Below are positions 50,561-59,645 of a stretch of DNA of 62,773 nt, in pieces. The stretch is from assembly GCF_005518135.1 (NCBI RefSeq), contig NZ_SULI01000009.1:63466-126238 (forward strand), read 5' to 3'. Source of the DNA: Shimia litoralis (lineage in GTDB: Bacteria; Pseudomonadota; Alphaproteobacteria; Rhodobacterales; Rhodobacteraceae). The notes under the pieces are model-generated. The model was not told the origin of the DNA and searched no databases. It was given only the letters and a program-made list of their open reading frames with translations. The stretch's first letter is position 1. The number at the start of each line of letters is the position of its first letter. The translations under genes and the position numbers were made by a program.

Positions 50561-50830
50561 ATGTTGAACTCGGGCGCAAGTGCCAAGCCAACAAATCAAT
50601 CCCGCTGGATGTCCCTTATCGAAGCGATCACCAATGTGGCTGCGGGCTACGGCATTGCCGTCGCGACGCAAGTGCTGATCTTTCCGGCCTTCGGCCTGCA
50701 TACGACATTGGAGCAGAACCTGAAAATGGGCGTGGTTTTTACAGGGGTGAGCCTTCTGAGATCTTATGTGCTTCGGCGGCTATTTGAAAAGCAATGTCGT
50801 CATCGGCAAAAATACGGCGGGCCAACATGA
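50561..50830 (+). CDS. DUF7220-like small membrane protein
   Basis: An 89-residue protein: after MLNSGASAKPTNQSRWMSLI come two membrane helices (ITNVAAGYGIAVATQVLIFP and LKMGVVFTGVSLLRSYVLRR), then a basic tail. Family DUF7220 occurs in many alphaproteobacterial phages near the packaging genes. The ATG at 50,561 is divergent from the CIA30 start with little room for a promoter. Confidence 0.75.
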   Translation: MLNSGASAKPTNQSRWMSLIEAITNVAAGYGIAVATQVLIFPAFGLHTTLEQNLKMGVVFTGVSLLRSYVLRRLFEKQCRHRQKYGGPT

Positions 50831-50935
50831 CGTTGACCCGCGCCATAATGGAAAATTCTTTTTGAAAAAAGGCCACTCACAGCCTCGTTGGCAGTCTAAC
50901 GATTTTGCTAATTCGTGTTTAGTCTCATTGTGACA

Positions 50936-51196
50936 TCAGCTTGCATGAGCGTTGCGTTCGGGCAACATGTAAACTCGCCCACGTCCTTCGACCTTCTCGG
51001 AGACCAGCTTCAACCCAAGGCGTTTTTTGAGAACTCCGGAAAGGGCCCCACGCACGGTGTGGGTTTGCCACTGTGTTGCCTCGGCGAGCTCCGCCAAACT
51101 CGCGCCGCCCTTGCGGCTGAGCAGGTCGATCATGATCTGCTGCTTGGTTTGAGTTCGGTGAACGGGGGATGATGTAGTTTCGCTTTTCTGTGTCAT
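50936..51196 (-). CDS. DUF3489 winged-helix-like protein
   Basis: An 86-residue protein of the DUF3489 family: KQQIMIDLLSRKGGASLAEL then TQWQTHTVRGALSGVLKKRL, a winged-helix DNA-binding pattern, and RVYMLPERNA at the end. Often found before the terminase genes in alphaproteobacterial prophages. It points leftward, opposite to the late genes, and so may regulate them; this is inference. Confidence 0.85.
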   Translation of the reverse strand: MTQKSETTSSPVHRTQTKQQIMIDLLSRKGGASLAELAEATQWQTHTVRGALSGVLKKRLGLKLVSEKVEGRGRVYMLPERNAHAS

Positions 51197-51290
51197 TTGA
51201 AACCTTCAGCCTTCGAGGTCGCGACCGTCGCGCCCCTCCTACGTGGCCAAGCCCCGCTGTGGCGCGGGGCCGGTCATCGGGCTGGCACAC

Positions 51291-51509
51291 TCAGATCAAG
51301 CCGAGTTCCGTCAGGCAGGCGGCGGCGTCGACAAGCTGCTGGCTGGACACCTCAATGGTGATTGTGACGCTGTCGGCGTAGGTACGGGCGTGAACGCCGC
51401 CGTCATCCAAGAGGGCGGTTTCAATGGCGTCGAGCACTGATGTGATGCGGCTGCGGTCAAAATGATCGGGCAGGCGGCGCAGGGCGATGCGAATGCTGGT
51501 GGTGTCCAT
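51291..51509 (-). CDS. small phage protein, unknown
   Basis: A 72-residue protein starting MDTTSIRIALRRLPDHFDRS after GGAGTGA. The 5' end lies 5 bases beyond the stop of the next gene upstream on this strand (51,515). No known domain; it shares the leftward orientation with DUF3489. Confidence 0.65.
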   Translation of the reverse strand: MDTTSIRIALRRLPDHFDRSRITSVLDAIETALLDDGGVHARTYADSVTITIEVSSQQLVDAAACLTELGLI

Positions 51510-51514
51510 GAGTG

Positions 51515-51784
51515 TCACTCCGCGTGCTCGCCTTCGCCAAAGGCGCTGTCGGTGAGGCGCTTCAGCAGGCTTGCGTGATGTTCAAGGCTGCCGACATCGC
51601 CCCAAGTGATCTCGTCTGGGTGGGTGTTGAAATGCGCGTCGCTCAAGCTTTGCAGGCGGGCGAGCATCTCGTCGATCTCGGCCTTCTTGCCGAGAAATGC
51701 GTTGAGGGCAGCCTCGCGGTTACGGCGGGCTTTTTCGGCGCGCAGCTCGTGGCGGGGTGTTGTTTGCGGGTTCAGGCGGGTCAT
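51515..51784 (-). CDS. small charged phage protein, unknown
   Basis: An 89-residue protein rich in Arg/Glu/Ala (MTRLNPQTTPRHELRAEKAR, then EIDEMLARLQSLSDAHFNTH). Predicted mostly helical. First gene of the leftward trio before the terminase; an RBS GAGCC is weak. No recognised domain. Confidence 0.65.
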   Translation of the reverse strand: MTRLNPQTTPRHELRAEKARRNREAALNAFLGKKAEIDEMLARLQSLSDAHFNTHPDEITWGDVGSLEHHASLLKRLTDSAFGEGEHAE

Positions 51785-51913
51785 GCTTTTGGCTCCTTGG
51801 GTGCGCGCTCTCGCTGCGCTGTTTCCTTGGAACCAGAATCGCTCTGTTGGGGTGTGTAATCCAGTATAATCGCAGCAATAACATGGCTTTAATCGATCAG
51901 GCGGAGACGGTTT

Positions 51914-52510
51914 ATGTCCTCATCCACCCAGCCACTCACCGTGATTGCAAAACTCCTGGATCTCTCGGAGCGGCGGGTGCAGCAACTCAGCCGCGAGGGT
52001 GTCATTCCGAAAGCCACGCGAGGCCAATATGAGCTGATCGGTTCGGTGCGGGGCTATGTGCGCTATCTGCGCGATCAGGCGGTAAAGGCACAGGCCGGAG
52101 CACCCGATTATGCGGTCGAGCGCGCGCGCTTCATTCGGGCGCGGGCGGATTTGGCGGAAATGGAGGCGCAGGAAAAGCGCGGCAGCGTGATTGCGGCCGG
52201 CGATGTTGAGGACGCCTGGATTGCAGTTCTGACCCTTTTGAAAACACGGCTCCTGGCGCTGCCGGATCAACTGGCACCTTTGGCTTTTGCTCAACCTAAC
52301 GTTGGGGACACCCGAAACCTGATCCGTCGGTCCATGCGCGAGGTGCTCGATGATCTCGCGGAGCCGGACATTGACTTTGAAACCAAAGATGAGCCTGCGG
52401 GGATCGCCGATCCTGAAGCGGACGGTCGAGACAGCTCTGGCCGCCCTGAGACCACCGCCGGAGATGACGATCAGCGATTGGGCGGATCAGAACCGGCGGC
52501 TGAGCTCTGA
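51914..52510 (+). CDS. terminase small subunit (Nu1-like)
   Basis: A 198-residue protein with an N-terminal winged-helix DNA-binding domain like lambda Nu1: LTVIAKLLDLSERRVQQLSR, EGVIPKATRGQYELIGSVRG, then helical RARFIRARADLAEMEAQEKR. It should recognise the packaging site. Its C-terminus overlaps the large terminase by about 120 bases, the tail (DGRDSSGRPETTAGDDDQRL) being low complexity where the frames share sequence. Confidence 0.85.
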   Translation: MSSSTQPLTVIAKLLDLSERRVQQLSREGVIPKATRGQYELIGSVRGYVRYLRDQAVKAQAGAPDYAVERARFIRARADLAEMEAQEKRGSVIAAGDVEDAWIAVLTLLKTRLLALPDQLAPLAFAQPNVGDTRNLIRRSMREVLDDLAEPDIDFETKDEPAGIADPEADGRDSSGRPETTAGDDDQRLGGSEPAAEL

Positions 52511-54338
52511 GGCCAGTGCCGAGCCCGGCCAATGGCGGACATCGCGCGCGGAATATCAGCGCGGGATTATGGATGCGATCACGGACGCGGGCATGGAAAC
52601 CGTTGTGATCATGTCCAGCAGTCAAATTGGAAAAAGTGAGTCGATTTTGAACATGGTCGGTTACCATATCGACCATGATCCGGCCCCGATTATGGTGGTG
52701 ATGCCGACGGAGCGGGATGCAGAAACCTGGTCGAAGGACCGCTTCTCGCCGATGGCGCGGGACACAGCCTGTCTGCAGGATAAGATCTCCAATCCCAAAT
52801 CGCGCGATGGCAATAACAAGATCCTGCATAAGCGGTTTGCGGGCGGGCACCTGACCATCGTGGGGGCTAATGCGCCCTCTGGGCTGGCAAGCCGGCCGAT
52901 CCGGCTGTTGCTGTGCGATGAGGTGGATCGCTATCCGTTCAGCGCGGGCGCCGAGGGGGATCCGGTTAATCTCGCCAGAAAACGCACAGTGACCTTCTGG
53001 AACCGCAAGATCGTGCTGGTCTCAACGCCGACGAACAAAGGCGCAAGCCGCATTGAGGCGGCCTTTGAGGAAAGCGATCAGCGGCGGTTCTGGGTGCCGT
53101 GCCCGGAGTGCGGCACTGAACAGATCCTAACCTGGGGACAGGTCAAATGGGAGAAGGGTGAAACTGGCGCCCACCGCCCGGATACCGCGCGCTATCACTG
53201 CGCCCATTGCGATGCGCCGTGGAAGGATGAGACCCGATGGGGCGCGATTGCCAAAGGACACTGGAAGGCTGAGGCGCCGTTTAACGGCACAGCGGGGTTC
53301 CATCTCAATGAGATTTATTCTCCCTGGGTCAGGCTTGAGGCCATGGCCAAGGCGTTCCTGTCGGCACATGCGGGCGGTGATGACACGATGAAGACCTTCG
53401 TCAACACCTCTCTTGGCGAAACCTGGATGGAAAGCGGCGAGGCGCCGGACTGGCAGCGGCTTTATGATCGCCGAGAACATTGGCCATCGCGCGCGCTTCC
53501 AGATGGCGCGCTGTTTTTGACCGCCGGTGCGGATGTGCAGAAGGACCGCATTGAGGTGGATGTCTGGGCCTGGGGTCGCGGGCTGGAAAGCTGGCTTGTG
53601 GATCACATTGTGATTGAGGGCGGCCCCGGGGATCCGGCGTGCTGGCAGGCGCTCACTGATTTGCTTTCGCGCACCTGGGAACATGGACGTGGCGGAGCAT
53701 TGCCGCTGATGAAGCTGGCCATTGATACCGGATATGAAACCTCCGCCGTCTATGCCTGGGCGCGCCAGGTGGGCTTTGGGCAGGTTGTGCCTGTCAAAGG
53801 TGTGGAAGGGTTCAATCGGGCCAGTCCTGTGAGTGGGCCTACTTTTGTGGATGCCACAATTGGCGGAAAGCGATTGCGCCGCGGCGCTCGGCTTTGGACG
53901 GTGGCCACGGCGACCTTTAAATCAGAAACCTACCGGTTTTTGCGCCTTGAGCGCCCCACTGAGGAAGAACGTGCGGCAGGCGCCGTGCCGCCACCGGGCA
54001 GCCTGCATTTGCCGGAGTGGGTCGAGGATGAATGGCTCAAACAGTTGGTGGGTGAGCAATTGGTGAGCACGCGCACCAAACGCGGCTTTTCCAAGCTGGA
54101 ATGGCAAAAGCTCAGGGAGCGCAATGAGGCGCTCGATTGTCGGGTCTATGCGCGCGCGGCGGCCTGGATTGCGGGGGCGGATCGCTGGTCTGAGAAAGAG
54201 TGGCACGTGCTGGAAGAAGATTTGCAGCGTGGCCCGGGCCTAGCTGCGCCGCCGACGCAGCACGCGAGCGCGCCTTCCCATGCAGAGGGACGATCCCAAA
54301 ATGGCTGGATCGCGCGGCGGCGGGGATCCTGGCTTTGA
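52389..54338 (+). CDS. terminase large subunit (GpA-like)
   Basis: A packaging ATPase/nuclease of the lambda GpA family, about 649 residues. Seen: the N-terminal DWADQNRRLSSEASAEPGQW, Walker A-like MSSSQIGKSESIL, Walker B RLLLCDEVDRYPF, a Cys4 zinc site (CPECGTEQ then CAHCDAPW), and nuclease-like acidic residues in FLTAGADVQKDRIEVDVWAW. The ATG at 52,389 (MSLRGSPILKRTVE) is one of several possible; the frame is open to 52,350. Works with the Nu1-like subunit just upstream. Confidence 0.93.
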   Translation: MSLRGSPILKRTVETALAALRPPPEMTISDWADQNRRLSSEASAEPGQWRTSRAEYQRGIMDAITDAGMETVVIMSSSQIGKSESILNMVGYHIDHDPAPIMVVMPTERDAETWSKDRFSPMARDTACLQDKISNPKSRDGNNKILHKRFAGGHLTIVGANAPSGLASRPIRLLLCDEVDRYPFSAGAEGDPVNLARKRTVTFWNRKIVLVSTPTNKGASRIEAAFEESDQRRFWVPCPECGTEQILTWGQVKWEKGETGAHRPDTARYHCAHCDAPWKDETRWGAIAKGHWKAEAPFNGTAGFHLNEIYSPWVRLEAMAKAFLSAHAGGDDTMKTFVNTSLGETWMESGEAPDWQRLYDRREHWPSRALPDGALFLTAGADVQKDRIEVDVWAWGRGLESWLVDHIVIEGGPGDPACWQALTDLLSRTWEHGRGGALPLMKLAIDTGYETSAVYAWARQVGFGQVVPVKGVEGFNRASPVSGPTFVDATIGGKRLRRGARLWTVATATFKSETYRFLRLERPTEEERAAGAVPPPGSLHLPEWVEDEWLKQLVGEQLVSTRTKRGFSKLEWQKLRERNEALDCRVYARAAAWIAGADRWSEKEWHVLEEDLQRGPGLAAPPTQHASAPSHAEGRSQNGWIARRRGSWL

Positions 54339-54352
54339 AGTAAGGGGGCGGG

Positions 54353-54556
54353 ATGTCCTGGAGCGAAGAAGAATTGTCGGCCCTGCGGCGGGCTTATGCC
54401 AGTGGCACCAGCCGTGTGAGCTATGATGGCAAGTCGATCCAATATGGCTCTGCTGCGGATCTTCTGGCGCGGATCCGGCTGATCGAGGCCGATATCGCTG
54501 CACAGAACGGCCGGCCCAAGCCACGTCGCAGCTTTGCGAGTTTTTCCAAAGGATGA
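54353..54556 (+). CDS. gpW-like head-tail joining protein
   Basis: A 67-residue protein: SEEELSALRRAYASGTSRVS and YDGKSIQYGSAADLLARIRL match the small gpW/head-completion family that follows TerL in lambda-like phages. It closes the capsid portal before tail joining. Overlaps the portal gene start by 4 bases. Confidence 0.88.
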   Translation: MSWSEEELSALRRAYASGTSRVSYDGKSIQYGSAADLLARIRLIEADIAAQNGRPKPRRSFASFSKG

Positions 54557-54561
54557 GTTCC

Positions 54562-56115
54562 ATGCATTGGCTGGACAGGACCATTGCGACCCTTGCGCCG
54601 GGCGCGGGGCTGCGACGCGCGCGACAACGTCAGGCCCTGGATGTGCTGGCGCGTGCCTATGAGGGCGCCAAACAGGGGCGGCGGACCGAGGGCTGGATCG
54701 CGGCAGGATCGGGTGCCAATGCCGAGATTGCGCCAGCGCTCTCTCGCTTGCGTGACAGGTCCCGCGATCTGGTGCGCAACAACCCTTACGCTGCCAAGGC
54801 AGTTGAGGCGCTTGTGAGCAATATGATTGGTACAGGTCTGATGCCCCGGGCGCGCTGCGCGGATCCAGAAATTGCGCGTCAGGCAGATCAGCTGTGGTTG
54901 GCCTTCTCTGCGCGCAGTGATGCGGACGGGTTGACCGATTTTGCCGGTCTGCAGGCGCTTTGCGTGCGCAGTCTGGTGGAAAGCGGCGAGGTTCTGGTGC
55001 GCCTGCGGGACCGTCGGCTAAGCGATGGTCTGCAGGTGCCGCTACAATTGCAGGTGATTGAGGCCGATCATCTTGATGGCGCACAGAATGGTCCTCAGAG
55101 AGGAGAGTTGCCCGGAGGTGCCCATCTCGCGCAAGGGGTCGAGTTTGGCCCTTTGGGTCAGCGCAAGGCCTATTGGCTTTTTCCGCGCCATCCCGGGGAA
55201 GCGGGAGGGGCGATGCGCTCGGTGCGGGTTGAGGCGCGCAATGTGCTGCACGTCTTTGAGCGCCTGCGCCCGGGTCAGGTGCGGGGCGTGCCGTGGTTTG
55301 CGCCTGTCATCGTCAAGCTGCGTGATCTCGATGAGTATGACGAGGCGGAACTGGTGCGCAAGAAAATCGAGGCCTGTTTTGCGGCCTTTGTGACGGGCGC
55401 TGAAGACGAGCAGACGCTGGGGCGCGCACATGTGCAGGCAAATGGCCAGCGCGTGGAAGGGTTTGAGCCGGGCATGATTGAATATCTCGAGCCCGGGCAG
55501 GATGTGACCTTTGCCAGCCCAAGTGCTGCGGGTGGCTATAGCGAATATATGCGCATGCAGCTTCATGCCATCGCCGCAGGGGTTGGACTGACCTATGAAT
55601 TGCTGACCGGCGATCTGAGCCAGGTGAATTATTCCTCGATCCGCGCCGGGTTGATTGAATTCCGCCGGCGCATGGAGGCGCTGCAATGGCAGCTCTTGGT
55701 GCCGGGGCTTTGTCAGCCGGTTTGGGAGCGCTTTGTGCTGGCCGCGCAAGCTGCGGGGAAACTGCCTCCTGATGTGGAGATCGGGGTGGAATGGACCGCG
55801 CCGCGGTTTGAGGCGGTCGATCCCTTAAAGGACATACAGGCGGATGTATTGGCAGTGCGGGCCGGGGTGATGACCTTGAAGGAGGCCATTGCGCGCCAGG
55901 GCTATGAGCCTTCAGCGGTTCTGGCCGAGTTTGCCCAGACCAATGCCGAGATTGATGGCTTGGGGCTGATTTTTGACAGCGATCCCCGACGCTCCACCAA
56001 GACAGGTCAGGATCGCGGGGCAATGCCCGCACCTGCTGCCAATTCCAATGAAACAGATCGCTCCCAAAAGGACGGGGGTGAGAAGGACGAGGAAGATGAT
56101 GACGAAACCAATTGA
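54562..56115 (+). CDS. portal protein (lambda B family)
   Basis: A 517-residue portal protein forming the DNA channel of the capsid. Seen: LVRNNPYAAKAVEALVSNMI and GTGLMPRARC, LVESGEVLVRLRDR, LQLQVIEADHLDG, and the channel segment GLTYELLTGDLSQVNYSSIR. The ATG at 54,562 is favoured for its AAAGGA spacing; an ATG at 54,553 makes an ATGA overlap. The acidic C-terminus overlaps the protease start. Confidence 0.93.
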   Translation: MHWLDRTIATLAPGAGLRRARQRQALDVLARAYEGAKQGRRTEGWIAAGSGANAEIAPALSRLRDRSRDLVRNNPYAAKAVEALVSNMIGTGLMPRARCADPEIARQADQLWLAFSARSDADGLTDFAGLQALCVRSLVESGEVLVRLRDRRLSDGLQVPLQLQVIEADHLDGAQNGPQRGELPGGAHLAQGVEFGPLGQRKAYWLFPRHPGEAGGAMRSVRVEARNVLHVFERLRPGQVRGVPWFAPVIVKLRDLDEYDEAELVRKKIEACFAAFVTGAEDEQTLGRAHVQANGQRVEGFEPGMIEYLEPGQDVTFASPSAAGGYSEYMRMQLHAIAAGVGLTYELLTGDLSQVNYSSIRAGLIEFRRRMEALQWQLLVPGLCQPVWERFVLAAQAAGKLPPDVEIGVEWTAPRFEAVDPLKDIQADVLAVRAGVMTLKEAIARQGYEPSAVLAEFAQTNAEIDGLGLIFDSDPRRSTKTGQDRGAMPAPAANSNETDRSQKDGGEKDEEDDDETN

Positions 56116-58336
56116 GAGGCCGCGCGAGGGAGAGACGGACACGCGTGATCTCGGTTTGCAGATGCGCAGTGATGTGCGTTTTGTGCCCGAAAGCATTGAT
56201 GAGGCGACCCGCTCGGTTGAGTTGGTTTGGTCCGCAGGGGCCACAGTGCGCCGGCGGGATGGTTGGACGGGCAAGCCTTATGATGAGGTGTTGTCGCTGG
56301 ATCCTGGCCATGTGGATCTTGCGCGTCTGAATGGCGGGGCGCCGCTGTTGAATGCCCATGGCGCTTTTGATCTTGGCGATGTGATTGGTGTTGTGGAGCG
56401 GGCTTGGATTGAAGCTGGCGGGATTGAAACCGGCGGAGAGGGCCCTGTGGGACGCGCGCGCGTGCGCTTTTCCGAGCGTGCAGATGTGGCGCCGATCTGG
56501 GCGGATGTGCAGGCCGGCATTATCCGCAATGTCTCAGTGGGCTACAGCGTGCGCGCATTTGAAATCAGTGAAGAAGAGGGCAGGGTGCCCCTTTGGCGCG
56601 CCGTGGATTGGCAGCCCATGGAATTGTCGGCGGTGCCTGTGGGGGCCGATGCCGGCGCGGGGTTCCGCAGCCCTTCGGGGGATATGCCACCCTGCCAGTT
56701 GAGGCGCTTTGCAAAAGCGCAGCCACCTATTCCCAAAAACGAGGACCAGAGTATGGATAAAGCAGACACGCGGCCGCCTGAGGCGGATGCAGACATGGAG
56801 GGCGCGCGCGACCACGGCGCGGCAGGCGGGCAAGCCCCGTCTGAGACCAATGCAACCGGTGAAGGCACGGGGGTGCGCCAGCGGGCAGCCCTGTCGCAAG
56901 AGGCAGGGCCTTTGCCGGCCGAAAATCAGAGCGGGGCGCCTGAACCGGCGCAGCGGAATGCTGTGGCTGCGGCGTCGCCAACACCTGGTGCGCCCTCTGA
57001 GGGCACCACCAATACTGCCGAGACGCGCAACGTCGAGATGCGCCAGATTGCTGACGAGGCGATGCGCGGGGAGCGCGCGCGGATCGCGGGCATTCAGGAT
57101 GTGGCAAAAAAGCTGGGAGTGGCAGGCACGGTGGCCGAAGACCTCGTTGCAAGTGGCACACCATTGGAAGAGGCGCGTGTGGCGCTTATTGATGCAGCGG
57201 CTGACAGAGATGCGCGGGTTGAGACGCGCTCACATCTGCGCATGGGTGGTCAGGACGCGGTGGAAACACGCCGTGCCGCGGTGGAAGAAGCGCTGCTGCA
57301 TCGCCATGATCCCGGGCGGTTTGCGCTTGGTGAGGCGGCAAGGGACTGGCGCGGTCTCTCGCTCATTGAAGTTGCACGCGCGTTTTTGGAGGCCGAAGGC
57401 GTGCGGGTGCGCGGGCTCAGCCGCGATGAGATTGCCACGCGGGCCTTGCATAGCACGTCCGACTTTCCCCAAATCCTCTCCAATGTCACTAACAAGACCC
57501 TGCGGGCGGCCTATGATGTGGCGCCCCGGACCTTTGCGCCCATTGCCCGGCGCACGTCGGTGGCGGATTTTAAAAACGTCCACCGCTTGCAGCTTGGCGA
57601 AGCGCCCCAGTTGGAGAAGGTCAGTGAAAGCGGTGAGTATAAACGCGGCACCATCGGCGAGGCGCAAGAAACATACCGCATCGAGACCTTCGGCAAGGTC
57701 ATTGGCATTACGCGCCAGGTTTTGATCAATGATGATCTTGATGCCTTCACCCGCGTGCCCGCACTCTTTGGCACGGCGGCTGCAACGCTGGAAAGCGATG
57801 TGGTTTGGGATGTGATTGTTGCCAATGCCGCCATGGCCGATGGCAAGGGGCTCTTTCATGCGGGGCACAACAACCTTGCGGGCACAGGGGCCGCACTTGA
57901 TGTGGCCGGGCTTGCCAAGGCCCGCACCGCCATGAGCCATCAAAAAGGCATTGATGGCAAAACCACGCTGAATATCCGGCCGTCATTCCTGGTCGTGCCG
58001 ACATCGCTGGAGCTTAATGCCGAGCAATTGCTGGCTCAAACCATTGTGCCCACAAAGTCTGGTGATGTGGTGCCGTCCTCGATGCGCGCGCTGACGGTGG
58101 TGTCCGAACCGCGGCTTGATCCGGCCTCGGGGGCAGTGCCTTGGTATCTCTTTGCCAATCCCGCGGCGATCGACACGATTGAGTATGCCTATCTTGAGGG
58201 TCAGGAGGGTGTCGCCATGGAAACCCGCATGGGCTTTGATGTTGACGGCATTGAAATCCGTGCCCGGCTTGATTTTGGCGCCAAGGCGATTGATTGGCGC
58301 GGCATGTTCAAAAATCCCGGCGTGGCGCTGAGCTAA
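56099..58336 (+). CDS. prohead protease / major capsid protein fusion
   Basis: A 745-residue single frame. N-terminal 200 residues: prohead serine protease of the HK97 U35-like type (FVPESIDEATRSVELVWSAG, LLNAHGAFDLGDVIGVVERA, GIIRNVSVGYSVRAFEISEE with the catalytic His and Ser). A low-complexity scaffold-like linker (about 215-340) follows, then a HK97-fold major capsid part (LSRDEIATRALHSTSDFPQI, RIETFGKVIGITRQVLINDD, NPAAIDTIEYAYLEGQEGVA). The enzyme is expected to cut itself free. Fused forms are known in this phage type. Start 56,096 or 56,099 overlaps the portal stop. Confidence 0.9.
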   Translation: MTKPIERPREGETDTRDLGLQMRSDVRFVPESIDEATRSVELVWSAGATVRRRDGWTGKPYDEVLSLDPGHVDLARLNGGAPLLNAHGAFDLGDVIGVVERAWIEAGGIETGGEGPVGRARVRFSERADVAPIWADVQAGIIRNVSVGYSVRAFEISEEEGRVPLWRAVDWQPMELSAVPVGADAGAGFRSPSGDMPPCQLRRFAKAQPPIPKNEDQSMDKADTRPPEADADMEGARDHGAAGGQAPSETNATGEGTGVRQRAALSQEAGPLPAENQSGAPEPAQRNAVAAASPTPGAPSEGTTNTAETRNVEMRQIADEAMRGERARIAGIQDVAKKLGVAGTVAEDLVASGTPLEEARVALIDAAADRDARVETRSHLRMGGQDAVETRRAAVEEALLHRHDPGRFALGEAARDWRGLSLIEVARAFLEAEGVRVRGLSRDEIATRALHSTSDFPQILSNVTNKTLRAAYDVAPRTFAPIARRTSVADFKNVHRLQLGEAPQLEKVSESGEYKRGTIGEAQETYRIETFGKVIGITRQVLINDDLDAFTRVPALFGTAAATLESDVVWDVIVANAAMADGKGLFHAGHNNLAGTGAALDVAGLAKARTAMSHQKGIDGKTTLNIRPSFLVVPTSLELNAEQLLAQTIVPTKSGDVVPSSMRALTVVSEPRLDPASGAVPWYLFANPAAIDTIEYAYLEGQEGVAMETRMGFDVDGIEIRARLDFGAKAIDWRGMFKNPGVALS

Positions 58337-58450
58337 GGCGCGCGCGCCAAAACCCCCACCAGCGTGTCTGTGAGAAGGCGGCGTTCCTGAAGAGGGCGCC
58401 GCATTTTTTGCGGGCGGGCATGAATTTTCCAAATACTGCGAGGAACTTGC

Positions 58451-58786
58451 ATGAAAAACTTCCATCAACCGGGTGGCACGCTCACCCTGAGTGCCCCTTA
58501 TGACGTCACAAGCGGTGGCGGGCTCAAACTGGGCGCGATTGTTGGCGTCGCCACATCTGATGCGCTCAGTGGCGAGCCTGTCGAGGTTATCCTGGAGGGC
58601 GTGTTTGAATTGGTTAAGGCACCAAGCCAGGCCTGGACGGTGGGCGCGAAAGTCTATTGGGACGACACCAACAAGCAGGCCACAACAGCGGCGACATCCA
58701 ATACGCTGATGGGCGTGGCGGTGCAGGCTGTCCCTGGTGGGGCAGGGGATCTCTTGGGGCTGGTGCGCCTCAACGGAAGCTTTTGA
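58451..58786 (+). CDS. DUF2190 head decoration-like protein
   Basis: A 111-residue DUF2190 protein, beta-rich with a short N-terminal tail (MKNFHQPGGTLTLSAPYDVT, GVFELVKAPSQAWTVGAKVY, VAVQAVPGGAGDLLGLVRLN). DUF2190 follows capsid genes and probably decorates the head. Next gene overlaps its stop by one base (TGATG). Confidence 0.85.
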   Translation: MKNFHQPGGTLTLSAPYDVTSGGGLKLGAIVGVATSDALSGEPVEVILEGVFELVKAPSQAWTVGAKVYWDDTNKQATTAATSNTLMGVAVQAVPGGAGDLLGLVRLNGSF

Positions 58787-59109
58787 TGCCGGCATCTGAG
58801 ACTGTGTTTGGGACGGCACTCAAATCGCTTTTTGCCGATCCCAATCTCTCCGTGGAAATCTGGCATCGTGATATGAACGGATTTTTTACCAGAGCACGTG
58901 GCATCCTGCGCCAGCCCGATGAGATCACCGAGTTTGGCGCGGCGCGTTTGCTTTCGGACACCACCCGCATCGATATCCGCGTGGCAGATATTGCCAACCC
59001 CCGACCCGATGAGCAGATCCTGATTGGCGAGGAGATGTTTTTGATTCAGGGGGAACCTGTTCGGGATCGGGAGCGGTTTATATGGACTGTGGACTTGAGG
59101 CCGGCTTAG
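58786..59109 (+). CDS. head-tail attachment protein
   Basis: A 107-residue protein placed after DUF2190. The sequence (VFGTALKSLFADPNLSVEIW, FGAARLLSDTTRIDIRVADI, EQILIGEEMFLIQGEPVRDR) fits the small beta-barrel head-tail connector type (FII/gp9-like). The ATG at 58,786 overlaps the preceding stop. Identification is by position and general pattern. Confidence 0.72.
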   Translation: MPASETVFGTALKSLFADPNLSVEIWHRDMNGFFTRARGILRQPDEITEFGAARLLSDTTRIDIRVADIANPRPDEQILIGEEMFLIQGEPVRDRERFIWTVDLRPA

Positions 59110-59156
59110 CCGTTTACTCTGCTTGATAAGCATACGGCAATTTACAGGTTGGGATT

Positions 59157-59627
59157 TTGAAGCATCAATGGAGTAATTTGAGCCACCTTCAGATTGGTCA
59201 ATACTGCGAGTATTACACCAAAATGCAGCTCGTCCTGTTGGGGTTCGATGTGTATTCGGCTGAGGTCGATGACAGGGGCATCGATCTGGTGGTTCGCAAA
59301 GAACCGGGTTGGTACTGGGATATCCAGGTAAAGTCCGTAAGAAACCTCAACTATGTGTTTATGCGCAAAGCTGTGTTTCGGCTGCGGCCAAATCTGGTTT
59401 TAGCACTGAACCTTTTGAGGGACGGTGAAGCACCAGACCAGTTTCTAATTCCGGCCTCGTGTTGGTTGAAGCCGGATGATTTGTTTGTTGATCGCGACTA
59501 CACGGACAAAGCAAGTTCTCCGGAGTACGGCCTTCGCTTAACGGAACAACGTCTTGATCGTCTGCAGCCATATACTTTCGAAGGGTCAGCGGAGAAGATC
59601 TTCTCGGAGGATCCCAGCCGAGTTTGA
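59157..59627 (+). CDS. DUF4365-type nuclease-like protein in tail operon
   Basis: A 156-residue protein unlike its neighbours. Seen: LGFDVYSAEVDDRGIDLVVR (Asp) and WYWDIQVKSVRNLN (Q-x-K), the D...(E/Q)xK pattern of restriction-endonuclease-fold nucleases in DUF4365. Its codon use and lower GC look different from the flanking head genes, so it was probably gained as a single cargo gene. The start is a TTG at 59,157. Possible defence or anti-rival-phage nuclease. Confidence 0.8.
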   Translation: MKHQWSNLSHLQIGQYCEYYTKMQLVLLGFDVYSAEVDDRGIDLVVRKEPGWYWDIQVKSVRNLNYVFMRKAVFRLRPNLVLALNLLRDGEAPDQFLIPASCWLKPDDLFVDRDYTDKASSPEYGLRLTEQRLDRLQPYTFEGSAEKIFSEDPSRV

Positions 59628-59645
59628 TGTTGGTATTCTAAATTC

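Noticed and set aside
55313-56359. A 348-codon antisense frame over portal/protease
   Set aside because: Pro/Arg/His-rich mirror frame with no family motif.
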